Of a DNA stretch of 64,000 bases, positions 35,747 through 44,518 are shown piece by piece. The DNA is from Bhargavaea cecembensis. GTDB lineage: Bacteria > Bacillota > Bacilli > Bacillales_A > Planococcaceae. Location: assembly GCF_001619585.1 (NCBI RefSeq), contig NZ_LQNT01000010.1, positions 124,001 through 188,000 of the forward strand, in the 5' to 3' direction. The notes beneath the pieces are model-generated. The model saw only the letters and a program-made list of their open reading frames with translations, had not been told where the DNA came from and ran no database searches. Every line of letters starts with the position of its first letter. Position 1 is the first letter of the stretch. Position numbers and translations under genes: made by a program.

Positions 35747-36808
35747 ATGAATTCAAAGACTGGAAAGCCGGCATTTGAGATCGGCGTATATACACTCGGC
35801 GACCTCGTGCCGGATCCGCATACCGGAAAGACGGTCAGTGCGGGGCAGCGCCTGAAGGAAATCCTCGAGGCGGCAAAGCTTGCTGACCGGCTCGGGCTCG
35901 ATGTGTTCGGAGTCGGAGAACACCACCGGCTGGACTACGCGGTTTCTTCGCCGCCGGTCGTACTTGCAGCTGTTGCCCAGGCGACGGAACGGGTCAGGCT
36001 GACAAGCACGACGACGGTCCTCAGCACCGTTGATCCTGTCCGGCTTTTCGAGGACTTCGCGACACTGGACCTGCTTTCGGACGGACGTGCGGAAGTCATG
36101 GCAGGCCGCGGGGCTTTCATTGAATCGTTCCCTCTGTTCGGCTTTGACACGGCGGATTACGATGCATTGTTCGAAGAAAACTCGGAGCTGTTCCGACTGC
36201 TCAACGAAAAGGAGATCGTGGATTGGAGCGGGCGTTTCCGCTCTCCTCTCCGGAATGCGGAAATCGCGCCCCGTCCCGTGCAGCCGGAAATCCCGTTCTG
36301 GATCGGTGTCGGAGGGACACCGGAGAGTGCAGTACGTGCAGGGCGGCTCGGCGCCGGCATGGCACTTGCCATCCTCGGCGGGCCGCTTGGCCGGTTCCAG
36401 CCGTTTGCCGACCTGTACAGGAAGGCAGGGGCAGAGGCTGGACATGATACGGAATCTCTCCGTGTGGGCGTTACGGGTCATGGCTTCCTTGCAGAAGACG
36501 GTGAAGCTGCCCGGGATGCATTTTATCCGTACTACTCCGGCTACTGGGCTGAAGTGAATCGTCAGCGCGGAATGGCCTTCCGGATGAGCAGGGAGGACTT
36601 CGGCCAGATCACCGGCCCGGACAATGCCCTATTCGTGGGCAGCCCGGAAGAAGTGACGGAGAAGATCCTCCGCCAGCATGAACTGTTCGGCCATACCCGT
36701 TTCCTTGCGCAGCTGGACATTGGCGGCCAGCCGTACGAGCAGGTTGCCCGGAGCATTGAGCTCCTGGCCACCGAGGTTGCTCCGGCTGTCCGGAAAGCAA
36801 TTGGATAA
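35747..36808 (+). CDS. LLM-class flavin-dependent oxidoreductase
   Basis: The ATG at 35747 sits behind AGGAGTG. The 353-residue protein has the luciferase-like barrel: FEIGVYTLGDL, LGLDVFGVGEHH, VRLTSTTTVLSTVDPVR, GRAEVMAGRGAF, and FWIGVGGTPES. It oxidises an unknown substrate using reduced flavin. The FMN reductase 32 bases downstream could supply that flavin. Confidence 0.87.
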   Translation: MNSKTGKPAFEIGVYTLGDLVPDPHTGKTVSAGQRLKEILEAAKLADRLGLDVFGVGEHHRLDYAVSSPPVVLAAVAQATERVRLTSTTTVLSTVDPVRLFEDFATLDLLSDGRAEVMAGRGAFIESFPLFGFDTADYDALFEENSELFRLLNEKEIVDWSGRFRSPLRNAEIAPRPVQPEIPFWIGVGGTPESAVRAGRLGAGMALAILGGPLGRFQPFADLYRKAGAEAGHDTESLRVGVTGHGFLAEDGEAARDAFYPYYSGYWAEVNRQRGMAFRMSREDFGQITGPDNALFVGSPEEVTEKILRQHELFGHTRFLAQLDIGGQPYEQVARSIELLATEVAPAVRKAIG

Positions 36809-36840
36809 ACACCAAAAACTATCTTATAGGAGTGATCATC

Positions 36841-37464
36841 ATGGGATTTTTCTCTAAACTATTCGGCAAAAAACAAGAAGCGGCACCTGTAGTGCCCGAA
36901 AAGCTCAAGATCGGAATCATCCTCGGGTCCACACGTGAAGGACGCGTGAGCCCTCAGGTCGGCGAGTGGCTCAAAGGCATCGCGGACGGCCGCAATGATG
37001 CGAACTATGAAATCATCGACATCCAGGACTACCAGCTCCCGTTCGTCGGCACGACAGATGGTTCGGAGCCGGGCATCGCCAAGTGGAATGAGAAGTTGGC
37101 AAGCCTGGACGGCTTCGTCTTTGTCGTACAGGAATACAACCACAGCATCTCAGGTGTCCTGAAAAACGCACTTGATACTGCGCGTGAAGCTTGGGGAGAT
37201 AAACCGGCGGGCATCGTCAGCTACGGCTCGACAGGCGGCGCGCGTGCGGCAGAACACCTCCGCGGCATCCTCGGCGAACTGTCGGTTGCCGATGTCCGGA
37301 CACATCCGACTCTGTCCCTCTTTACCGACTTCGAGAACTTCTCCGAGTTCAAACCGGCCGAACTGCATCTTGAAAACGTCAATGCGATGCTCGGCGAAGT
37401 CAACGAATGGGCCGCAGCGTTCAAGACACTTCGTGAAAGCTCGAAGGAAGCAAGCCTGGTCTAA
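36841..37464 (+). CDS. NADPH-dependent FMN reductase (1)
   Basis: The ATG at 36841 follows AGGAG by eight bases. The 207-residue flavodoxin-fold protein has LGSTREGR near its start, PFVGTTDGSEPG and YGSTGGARAAEHLRG. An N-terminal extension (GFFSKLFGKKQEAAPVV) distinguishes it from the paralogue at 48111. It probably supplies reduced FMN to the adjacent LLM oxidoreductase. Confidence 0.87.
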   Translation: MGFFSKLFGKKQEAAPVVPEKLKIGIILGSTREGRVSPQVGEWLKGIADGRNDANYEIIDIQDYQLPFVGTTDGSEPGIAKWNEKLASLDGFVFVVQEYNHSISGVLKNALDTAREAWGDKPAGIVSYGSTGGARAAEHLRGILGELSVADVRTHPTLSLFTDFENFSEFKPAELHLENVNAMLGEVNEWAAAFKTLRESSKEASLV

Positions 37465-37506
37465 GTTCAGCAACAAGCACTTCGCTGTACAGGCGGGTCT
37501 GCAGCA

Positions 37507-37542
37507 AAAGCCATCATCCTGAAAGGATGGTGGCTTTTTTGT
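37507..37542 (+). terminator. Terminator of the LLM/FMN reductase operon
   Basis: AAGCCATCATCCT / AGGATGGTGGCTT and a run of six T. Confidence 0.85.
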
Positions 37543-37683
37543 GTGGAGAAGAATTGCGTCATGACCTCGGCGAAAAGGAGATGAACTAGCCCTTGGATGA
37601 AAATGTTTCTAAGGTAATTCTATGCAGTTCCTTATTTAAACCAGTGATGAACATTAGCAAAGTCCGCTTTCTTCGGAAAAACA

Positions 37684-37711
37684 TGAAAATAATTTCCTGA
37701 AGTTATTTTCA
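37684..37711. promoter_or_regulatory. Candidate RpiR-family operator
   Basis: A perfect 9-bp inverted repeat, TGAAAATAA / TTATTTTCA, with a ten-base spacer lies 80 bases before the RpiR gene. Arms of this kind (TGAAA...TTTCA) fit RpiR/MurR operators. Autoregulation is inferred. Confidence 0.5.
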
Positions 37712-37790
37712 GAATTTACGATTCCTTTACTTGTTTCGGATATGAAATTAACATCCGGCCATTAGACTCGGATACAGGTCAGCGGGTGAG

Positions 37791-38639
37791 GTGATTCAAA
37801 TACATAAGACGATTCAAGAGCGGATCCAGGAAAACTGGGGAGGCCTGTCAGCGGGCCAAAGAAGCATTGCAAAAGGGTTATTGGAACGGAAAGACCATTA
37901 CATGCATCACAAGATCGAGAATTTAAGCGGGGAGCTATCCGTCTCCACCGCAAGCTTTTCACGCTTCGTAAAAAAGCTGGGGTTTGAAAATTACACGGCG
38001 TTCCGGAAGCAATTGGCTGAGGAGATGCTGGTGAACCTGGATCCCACAAAGAAGATGCAGACATTTCTCAGCAAAATCGGTGATGAGCATGTCGAAATGG
38101 AACAGCAGATTTTTAAAGATATCACGACCATGTCGAAGTTCATGCAAAAAATCGATCATACAGCAGTCGACAAAGCGGTGTCGGAGATCGCGAAGTCCAA
38201 AAGTATCGTCCTGATCGGATTGGGAGTGTCCAGATCCCTCGTTTACTTTCTGGACTTCCGACTAAAAAGAATGGGCATCAGGACGAAGCTCATGACCAGC
38301 GGCGGCGCAGAGTTCATCGAAGAGCTTACGACGGTCAGGAAAGATGACCTGATCCTTACCATCAGCTTTAAAAGAGAATACAGGGAACTGCTTCTTGCGA
38401 TGAAGTATGCCAAGAAAAACGGAATCCGTACCATCTCCATGACAGAAGATGTGTGCGGGAAAATCGCAAAAGATGCGGAAATCGTGCTGGAGATCAGCAG
38501 AGGACCACAGGAGGATCTGAACTCGATTGCACTGCCTGTATCTTTTTGCAATGCACTGTTGATGAGAGTTGCAACGGTGCAGAAGGAAGAGATTTTTGAT
38601 CATATGGAGCTTTTAAGTGACCTGAATAAACATTATTGA
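37791..38639 (+). CDS. MurR/RpiR family transcriptional regulator
   Basis: A GTG start gives 282 residues: an N-terminal helix-turn-helix (SVSTASFSRFVKKLGFENYTAFR) and a C-terminal SIS phosphosugar-binding domain (SIVLIGLGVSRSLVYFLDFRLKRMG). It should sense a phosphosugar and control the operon that follows, which begins 16 bases after its stop. Confidence 0.88.
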   Translation: MIQIHKTIQERIQENWGGLSAGQRSIAKGLLERKDHYMHHKIENLSGELSVSTASFSRFVKKLGFENYTAFRKQLAEEMLVNLDPTKKMQTFLSKIGDEHVEMEQQIFKDITTMSKFMQKIDHTAVDKAVSEIAKSKSIVLIGLGVSRSLVYFLDFRLKRMGIRTKLMTSGGAEFIEELTTVRKDDLILTISFKREYRELLLAMKYAKKNGIRTISMTEDVCGKIAKDAEIVLEISRGPQEDLNSIALPVSFCNALLMRVATVQKEEIFDHMELLSDLNKHY

Positions 38640-38655
38640 GATGGAGGCGGTTCAG

Positions 38656-39561
38656 ATGAGGAAGTTGTCATTAATCATGGTTGCCTTGTTTTCGGTGCTG
38701 TTTTTGGCTGCATGCGGAAGCAGCAGTGCAAGCGAAGAGAAAAGCGGTACTGCCGGGGGACAGGATAGCCAGTCCGATTGGCCGGAAAAAATCCGGTTTG
38801 CGGCCACAGGCATTGAAGGGCTTGAGCAGCTGCAGTTGGAGTTCGAGCCGTTCCGCGAAAAACTTGAAGAAGTGCTTGGTCTGGAAGTGGAGTTTTTTGC
38901 TTTGTCCGACCGGGCAACGGCTGTTACCGCCCTTGAATACGACCAGGTGGACATGGTGATGTCGGGTGGCGCGGAATACGTCATGATGCGTGCAGCCGAT
39001 GAAAACACACAACCGGTTGCGGCACTGACCCGTCCGGGCTATCTTCCATTGATCATTGCGCATGCAGACAGTGGGATCGAAACGATCGGGGACCTCAAAG
39101 GAAAGCGCATTGCCATGGATAGTGTCGGCTCGACAAGTGCTTATCTGATGCCGAGCAAGATGTTGGTGGATGCCGGATTCGATCTGGATAGGGATATTGA
39201 ATCCTATCTGCTTGGGGACGCCATGTATGAGGCTTTCCTGGCCAAGGAAACGGATGCCATGACCATAACCCGTTTGAATTACGAAGAGATGATTGAAGAA
39301 GAGGGAGAGGGGCTCTTTACCGTTGTGGCTGAAGGGCAGGAGCTTCCGAATGATCTGATTGTGGCATCGCCGCATCTTCCGGAATCTTTCATTCAGCACC
39401 TGCAGGACACTATCCTCGAAAATAAGGAAGCGCTGCTCGAGCAGATCCTGATCACCGGTGAAAATGATAAATTTGCCGATTCCGAGTTTGTGGCGGCGGA
39501 AGACAGTGATTATGACGGGCTCCGTGATGCTTACGAAGCCCTGGGAATCGACTATCAATAA
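38656..39561 (+). CDS. phnD: Phosphonate-type ABC transporter substrate-binding lipoprotein
   Basis: The ATG at 38656 follows GGAGG. A lipoprotein signal peptide ends in LAAC. The 301-residue protein has the PhnD/SsuA-like fold with FAATGIEG, YVMMRAADEN, and GSTSAYLMPSKMLVDAGFD. It binds its ligand outside the membrane and delivers it to PhnE. The ligand may be a phosphonate or a phosphate ester; the neighbours suggest a sugar derivative. Confidence 0.85.
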   Translation: MRKLSLIMVALFSVLFLAACGSSSASEEKSGTAGGQDSQSDWPEKIRFAATGIEGLEQLQLEFEPFREKLEEVLGLEVEFFALSDRATAVTALEYDQVDMVMSGGAEYVMMRAADENTQPVAALTRPGYLPLIIAHADSGIETIGDLKGKRIAMDSVGSTSAYLMPSKMLVDAGFDLDRDIESYLLGDAMYEAFLAKETDAMTITRLNYEEMIEEEGEGLFTVVAEGQELPNDLIVASPHLPESFIQHLQDTILENKEALLEQILITGENDKFADSEFVAAEDSDYDGLRDAYEALGIDYQ

Positions 39562-39645
39562 GGTCGCCGATTTGCCGAAAACCAATTCAAATGAACGGCC
39601 AGTTACAGGTACATAAACAATTCACTTGAGGAAAGAGGCGGATGG

Positions 39646-40473
39646 ATGTTTACGATCGGAACCTCATCAGACGTACTGAGGCATTTACCCCTGAAAAAAG
39701 CGATTGAAGTGGTGAGTTCCCATGGATTTGACGGAATTGAGTTGTGGATGGGACATATTACGGGCAGCGGTCTTGCATCACAGGAAATTAAAAGCCTGCT
39801 GGCCGAGAGCGGCCTGTCCTATCAGATTCATGCGGATGTGCGGGATATCAATCTGACATCGATCAATCCGGGCATCCGGAAGGAATCGGTCCGACAGACG
39901 TTTGAAACAATTGACTATGCAAAGGAACTGGGGGCGTCACTGATTACGCTGCATCCCGGGAGGATGTCCTCTTCAAAGGATCGGGCTGAAGATCTATGGC
40001 CGGCCCAAATTGAGTCATTCAAAAAGATTGCGGCATACAGCGAGCAGGCCGGTCTGAAAATCGGGGTGGAAAATATGGAGAAGCGGCCGAAAGAATTTGT
40101 TTTGACGGTTGAAGAAGTTTCAAGACTGATCGATGAAGTCGGCAGCCCATCACTTGGGCTGACCCTGGACCTGGCGCATTGCCATAGCATCGGGGATGTC
40201 GGGACGTTTGTTGAAGAGATCCGTGTTCCCATCTTTAATGTTCACATCAGTCAGGCGTCAAAGAGCAACATGCATCTTCCTTTCAATACCGAAGCGGAAG
40301 ACCGGATTAACTTCGGGCCGGTACTGGAAAAGCTCTCCCGGAAATACGATGGCATGCTGATCAACGAATCCTATGAATACGACAATGAAATCGGGACATT
40401 GACTCTTGCAGGTCAGGTGCTTTCCGATCTGACGGAGAACTATCTGACCACAACGTCAAATTCAATCTATTAA
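39646..40473 (+). CDS. Sugar phosphate isomerase/epimerase (xylose-isomerase-like TIM barrel)
   Basis: A 275-residue AP-endonuclease-2-type barrel with HGFDGIELWMGHI, LHPGRMSSSKD, IGVENMEKRPK and LTLDLAHC, the metal-binding pattern of the family. It lies inside the transport operon, 84 bases after phnD and 16 before phnC. It may isomerise or cleave the imported compound. Confidence 0.83.
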   Translation: MFTIGTSSDVLRHLPLKKAIEVVSSHGFDGIELWMGHITGSGLASQEIKSLLAESGLSYQIHADVRDINLTSINPGIRKESVRQTFETIDYAKELGASLITLHPGRMSSSKDRAEDLWPAQIESFKKIAAYSEQAGLKIGVENMEKRPKEFVLTVEEVSRLIDEVGSPSLGLTLDLAHCHSIGDVGTFVEEIRVPIFNVHISQASKSNMHLPFNTEAEDRINFGPVLEKLSRKYDGMLINESYEYDNEIGTLTLAGQVLSDLTENYLTTTSNSIY

Positions 40474-40489
40474 CCATTTGGAGGTTGCC

Positions 40490-41263
40490 ATGATTTCACT
40501 GGAAGTCAACCATTTATCAAAAATCTATTCTGGAGAGACAAAGGCGATTGATGACGTCAGCTTTAAGGTCGAGCCGGGTGAAGGCGTCATGCTTCTTGGA
40601 CATAACGGATCAGGAAAGTCCACGCTGTTCCGATGCATCACAGGATTCGAGAAACCGACCTCCGGAAGCATCCTGCTGAACGATACCGACATCACCAGGC
40701 TTTCCCGCAGCAAGCTGCGGCCGGTAAGAAAAAAGGTGGGGATGGTTTTCCAGAACTTTAATCTGACGAACAATCTCAGTGTGTTTCAGAATGTGCTTTT
40801 TGGTGCACTGGGACATACGAAAACCTCTTTCCAGACATTTGCACCGTTTGCATCCGATGCCTTGAGGGAGCAGGCGATGGCCTGTCTGGACCGGGTGGGG
40901 CTTGCCCATCTTGCCCGGCGCCGTGCCGATCAATTGTCGGGTGGCCAGCAGCAGCGCGTGGCCATCGCAAGGATGCTGATGCAGGAGCCTGAGATTGTAC
41001 TTGCGGACGAGCCGATCGCAAGCCTGGATCCAAAGGCTGGCCGTGAAGTGATGGACTTGCTGTGGGAAATCGTCAGTGAGCGCGGATTGGCGGTCATCTG
41101 TATCCTTCATCAGATGGACGTCATTATGGAATATGGGGACCGTGTGATTGCGCTGAAAGATGGCAGCCTCATTCTTGATGAAGGTGCAGGGGCACTTGAC
41201 CGCCCGACACTTGAGTCACTTTATCAAAAGGATGTCCAGCTTACGGACAGGCGGGTGTCCTAA
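40490..41263 (+). CDS. phnC: Phosphonate-type ABC transporter ATP-binding protein
   Basis: The ATG at 40490 follows GGAGG. The 257-residue ATPase has Walker A GHNGSGKST, signature LSGGQQQRVAIAR, and Walker B IVLADEP. The overall pattern is PhnC-like. It powers the PhnDE importer. Confidence 0.9.
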   Translation: MISLEVNHLSKIYSGETKAIDDVSFKVEPGEGVMLLGHNGSGKSTLFRCITGFEKPTSGSILLNDTDITRLSRSKLRPVRKKVGMVFQNFNLTNNLSVFQNVLFGALGHTKTSFQTFAPFASDALREQAMACLDRVGLAHLARRRADQLSGGQQQRVAIARMLMQEPEIVLADEPIASLDPKAGREVMDLLWEIVSERGLAVICILHQMDVIMEYGDRVIALKDGSLILDEGAGALDRPTLESLYQKDVQLTDRRVS

Positions 41264-41264
41264 A

Positions 41265-42071
41265 ATGGATCGTCACACACCATCCATAAAAGCGGAAATG
41301 CCTGCACGCTTCAGACGTCCGTCAATCCTCTCGTTTTTCGGATGGATCCTGTTTATCGCCTTTATCTCGATGGGCATCAATGGCGCGGATATGACGCCTG
41401 ACCGATTGTTTAATGGCATCCTCAATATCGGAAGCTTTGTCGGCAATGCATTTCCGCCGGACTTTTCGAGGATCGGGCCAATCGTCCTGAGTATGATCGA
41501 GACGCTTGAGATGGCACTGGTCGGCACAACTTTTGGGGTGCTTCTGAGTTTGCCGGTAGCACTGCTGGCTGCCAAGAATACCAGCCCGCACCCCGCGATC
41601 AGAAGTGCGGTCAAAGGGATCATCATGGTCTTGCGGACCATCCCTGATCTGGTTTTCGCCCTGATTTTTGTAATTGCGATCGGTCTCGGGCCATTGGCGG
41701 GCATCCTGACAATCACCGTAGACACCATCGGCTTTTGCGGCCGGTTCTTTGCCGAGCGGATTGAGGAGTTGGACAAGGGGCCGGTTCAGGCGCTGGAGTC
41801 GACAGGAGCATCCCAGTTCGGCATCATCTCCGGTTCGGTCATTCCCATGGCGTTTCCGTCTTTCGTGGGCACGAGTCTGTTTGCGGTTGAAAAATCAATT
41901 CGCGGAGCGGCAGTGCTCGGGCTGGTCGGCGCGGGAGGTATTGGCGTCCAGCTGAATACGGCCATGTCTTTGAGGAATTTTGACGAAGCCCTGATGATTA
42001 TATTGGTGATTTTGGCGGTTGTGCTGATTGTCGAAAGAATATCGGCATCGATCAGAAAGAAAGTCTTATAG
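41265..42071 (+). CDS. phnE: Phosphonate-type ABC transporter permease
   Basis: The ATG at 41265 is one base after the phnC stop. The 268-residue protein has six helices and the permease signature GTFGVLLSLP...AVLGLVGAGGIGVQLN, matching PhnE. No C-P lyase, PhnX or other phosphonate catabolic gene is in the operon. Confidence 0.88.
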   Translation: MDRHTPSIKAEMPARFRRPSILSFFGWILFIAFISMGINGADMTPDRLFNGILNIGSFVGNAFPPDFSRIGPIVLSMIETLEMALVGTTFGVLLSLPVALLAAKNTSPHPAIRSAVKGIIMVLRTIPDLVFALIFVIAIGLGPLAGILTITVDTIGFCGRFFAERIEELDKGPVQALESTGASQFGIISGSVIPMAFPSFVGTSLFAVEKSIRGAAVLGLVGAGGIGVQLNTAMSLRNFDEALMIILVILAVVLIVERISASIRKKVL

Positions 42072-42083
42072 TATGCAAAAAAT

Positions 42084-42112
42084 GCCCGATCCGGCGAAGC
42101 CGGGTCGGGCTA
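42084..42112. terminator. Hairpin between phnE and the tetR gene
   Basis: GCCCGATCCGGC / GCCGGGTCGGGC with a three-base loop, preceded by A6; likely bidirectional. Confidence 0.75.
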
Positions 42113-42127
42113 ATTATTTGGCCATGC

Positions 42128-42781
42128 TTAAGTGCGGGCCAGTTCAATGATTTCCTGAATGTACTTAATGGTATTCCGTTCCGCCTGTCCGATTTCGTAA
42201 TCCAGCCGGTGATTGAGGATACTCGTCATCATGCCCTGCCAAATCAGATTGGTCTTTTCATTGACCGGGTTCATCTGTTCAATCGGGATCTGACCTTCCT
42301 CGGCGGCCATCTGAAGCACGGACTTCCCGCGTTTCATCACGCTGCGTTCAAACAGGGTGGGCTGGAGTTCATCCGGGACATTGACCAGTTCTGCCGGGTA
42401 CGTCTCGTAATAGCGCTGCATGAGTTTCTCCGGCTGGTCACCGAGGTCCATGATAAAGACCGCGTTGAAAAGTTTGGGCGACCTGAACGAATGGCGGATA
42501 AAGCATTCCCAGGCAATCACATACTTGTCCAGGGGCGTTTCGCCGTCTTCCATCCGCGCTGTAACTTCTTCGACATAACCGCCCAGCAGCCGCATCGCCG
42601 CGAAGAATTTTAGGTGGGAAAGTTCGCTGAAATAGTTGTAAAGCGTGGCACTATTATAGCCGGCGCGGTCCGCAACTTTGCGGATCGTCACTTTGTCGAT
42701 CCCTTCTTCATGGATGATTTCCACTGTCGCTTCAATGAAATACTTCCACATCCGGCTCTTCTGCAATTGTTTGTTTGTCAT
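42128..42781 (-). CDS. TetR family transcriptional regulator
   Basis: The 217-residue protein has an N-terminal TetR helix-turn-helix (VTIRKVADRAGYNSATLYNYF) and an effector-binding domain. It is divergent from the BCCT transporter and CocE hydrolase genes and probably represses them. Confidence 0.87.
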   Translation of the reverse strand: MTNKQLQKSRMWKYFIEATVEIIHEEGIDKVTIRKVADRAGYNSATLYNYFSELSHLKFFAAMRLLGGYVEEVTARMEDGETPLDKYVIAWECFIRHSFRSPKLFNAVFIMDLGDQPEKLMQRYYETYPAELVNVPDELQPTLFERSVMKRGKSVLQMAAEEGQIPIEQMNPVNEKTNLIWQGMMTSILNHRLDYEIGQAERNTIKYIQEIIELART

Positions 42782-42871
42782 ACAGGACCGGCACCTCCGT
42801 ATTCTGATAAATCTTGAAAACGCTTTTGCAAACTATTTTATCATATGTTAGCATAATCAATGGCAGAAAAA

Positions 42872-42883
42872 TAATCATGATTA
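42872..42883. promoter_or_regulatory. Candidate TetR operator
   Basis: TAATCATGATTA is a perfect 12-bp palindrome between the divergent tetR and BCCT genes. A wider inverted pair CATAATC / GATTATG (42852 and 42891) encloses it. Confidence 0.4.
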
Positions 42884-42976
42884 CAATTTAGATTATGATT
42901 GTTTATTACTCTGATTGCAAGCTCGTAACCATATATAGAGCAATTGGATTGCCTAAAAAAATTGAGAGGTGATTGG

Positions 42977-44515
42977 GTGCAGAACGCAAGGATAGACTCC
43001 TTTATTTTCTGGTTTGCGATTATTGTGGTCCTGTTTGCCACAATGTCTCTCGTGATCTTCCGGGAAAGTGCAGAACCGGTGCTGGATCAGATCATGACCG
43101 GCATTACGTTTAAAATGGATTGGGCTTGGCAGTTTCTCACAATCGGATTGTTTGTGCTTTTGATTTGGCTGGCATTCAGCCGTTTCGGCAAGATCCGGCT
43201 GGGGGAAGGAAAGCCGGAGTTCTCGACATTCAGCTGGGGCACGATGCTGTTCACGGCGGGGATGGGGACAAGTATCATGTATTGGTCCATGGTGGAGCCG
43301 CTTTACTACTACTCCGGACCTCCATTCGGAATTGAACCCGAGAGCCAGGCGGCTGCAGAATGGTCGCTGACCTACGCGCTCTTCCATTGGGGAATTTCCG
43401 CATGGTCCTTGTACGCATTCCCGACAGTTGTCATTGCCTACTCTTATTTCATCAGGAAGCAGCCTTCTCTGAAGATGAGTGTGGCACTGCGCGGCGCACT
43501 CGGAAAATATGCGGACGGCTGGCTGGGCAAAGTGATTGATATTCTCGTGATCTGGAGCCTGATAGGCGGACTGGGAACGACGCTCGGCCTCGGTGTCCCG
43601 ATGGTCTCGCAGGTCGTCGCCCGTGTGTTCGGACTCGAACCATCGCTGATGCTGGATGCCATCCTGGTCATCCTGATCACCGTTGTTTATTCGGCAAGCG
43701 CTTACCTCGGTTTGCATAAAGGAATCCGCCGCCTGAGCGACCTGAACGTCTACCTCGCTCTGGCACTGGCGATCTTCGTGCTCCTTGCCGGTCCTACGCT
43801 GTTCATCCTGACTTACTTCACGAACAGTTTCGGCATGATGGTCCAGAACTTCGCCATGATGAGCTTTTATACAGACCCGATCGGGCAAAGCGGCTTCCCG
43901 CAGGCGTGGACGGTCTTTTATTGGGCCTGGTTTGCGGCTACGGCCCCGTTCATGGGACTGTTTGTAGCAAGGATTTCCCGAGGCCGGACCATCCGCCAAC
44001 TGATCATGCACATGCTGCTTTGGGGGTCGGTCGGAGCCTGGATTTACTTTATGGTCTTTGGCGGCTACTCGATGAATGCCGAATTGACCGGCAAGCTGAA
44101 CCTGACTGAAATTCTGGCGGACAAGGGCGGGGACGCCGCGGTAGTCGAGATTCTGAGTTCATTGCCGCTGAGCGCCATCGTCCTGCCGTTCTTCATTGTT
44201 CTCGCCGTGATTTTCCTGTCCACATCGCTGGACTCCGCAACGTACGTCCTTGCGGCAATCGCGACAAAAGAAATGCGTCCGGGACAGGAACCGGCCCGCT
44301 GGCACCGGATGATCTGGGGCGCTGTGCTTGCGGTGATGGGGATTTCACTTCTTCTCGTCGGCGGTCTGAGGGTTGTCCAGACTTCGGCAGTCATTGTATC
44401 GATACCGATCTTCCTGTTCTATATTCTGCTGATCGTTTCGTTGATCAGGTGGCTCAAGAAGGACTTTCCCAAAAAATCAGGGTATGTAATCACTCAGGCT
44501 TCCAAGGAGGAATAA
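42977..44515 (+). CDS. BCCT family betaine/choline/carnitine transporter
   Basis: A GTG start at 42977 follows GAGAGGTGA. The 512-residue protein has twelve membrane helices and the BCCT signature (GMGTSIMYWSMVEPLYYY; FHWGISAWSLYAFPTVVIAYSYF). Transporters of this family import quaternary ammonium compounds. The CocE-like hydrolase begins three bases after its stop, so import and hydrolysis are probably linked. Confidence 0.9.
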   Translation: MQNARIDSFIFWFAIIVVLFATMSLVIFRESAEPVLDQIMTGITFKMDWAWQFLTIGLFVLLIWLAFSRFGKIRLGEGKPEFSTFSWGTMLFTAGMGTSIMYWSMVEPLYYYSGPPFGIEPESQAAAEWSLTYALFHWGISAWSLYAFPTVVIAYSYFIRKQPSLKMSVALRGALGKYADGWLGKVIDILVIWSLIGGLGTTLGLGVPMVSQVVARVFGLEPSLMLDAILVILITVVYSASAYLGLHKGIRRLSDLNVYLALALAIFVLLAGPTLFILTYFTNSFGMMVQNFAMMSFYTDPIGQSGFPQAWTVFYWAWFAATAPFMGLFVARISRGRTIRQLIMHMLLWGSVGAWIYFMVFGGYSMNAELTGKLNLTEILADKGGDAAVVEILSSLPLSAIVLPFFIVLAVIFLSTSLDSATYVLAAIATKEMRPGQEPARWHRMIWGAVLAVMGISLLLVGGLRVVQTSAVIVSIPIFLFYILLIVSLIRWLKKDFPKKSGYVITQASKEE

Positions 44516-44518
44516 CCG

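Noticed and set aside
42953-44011. A 352-codon frame antisense to the BCCT transporter
   Set aside because: Translation is His/Arg/Gln-rich noise opposite a clear membrane protein.
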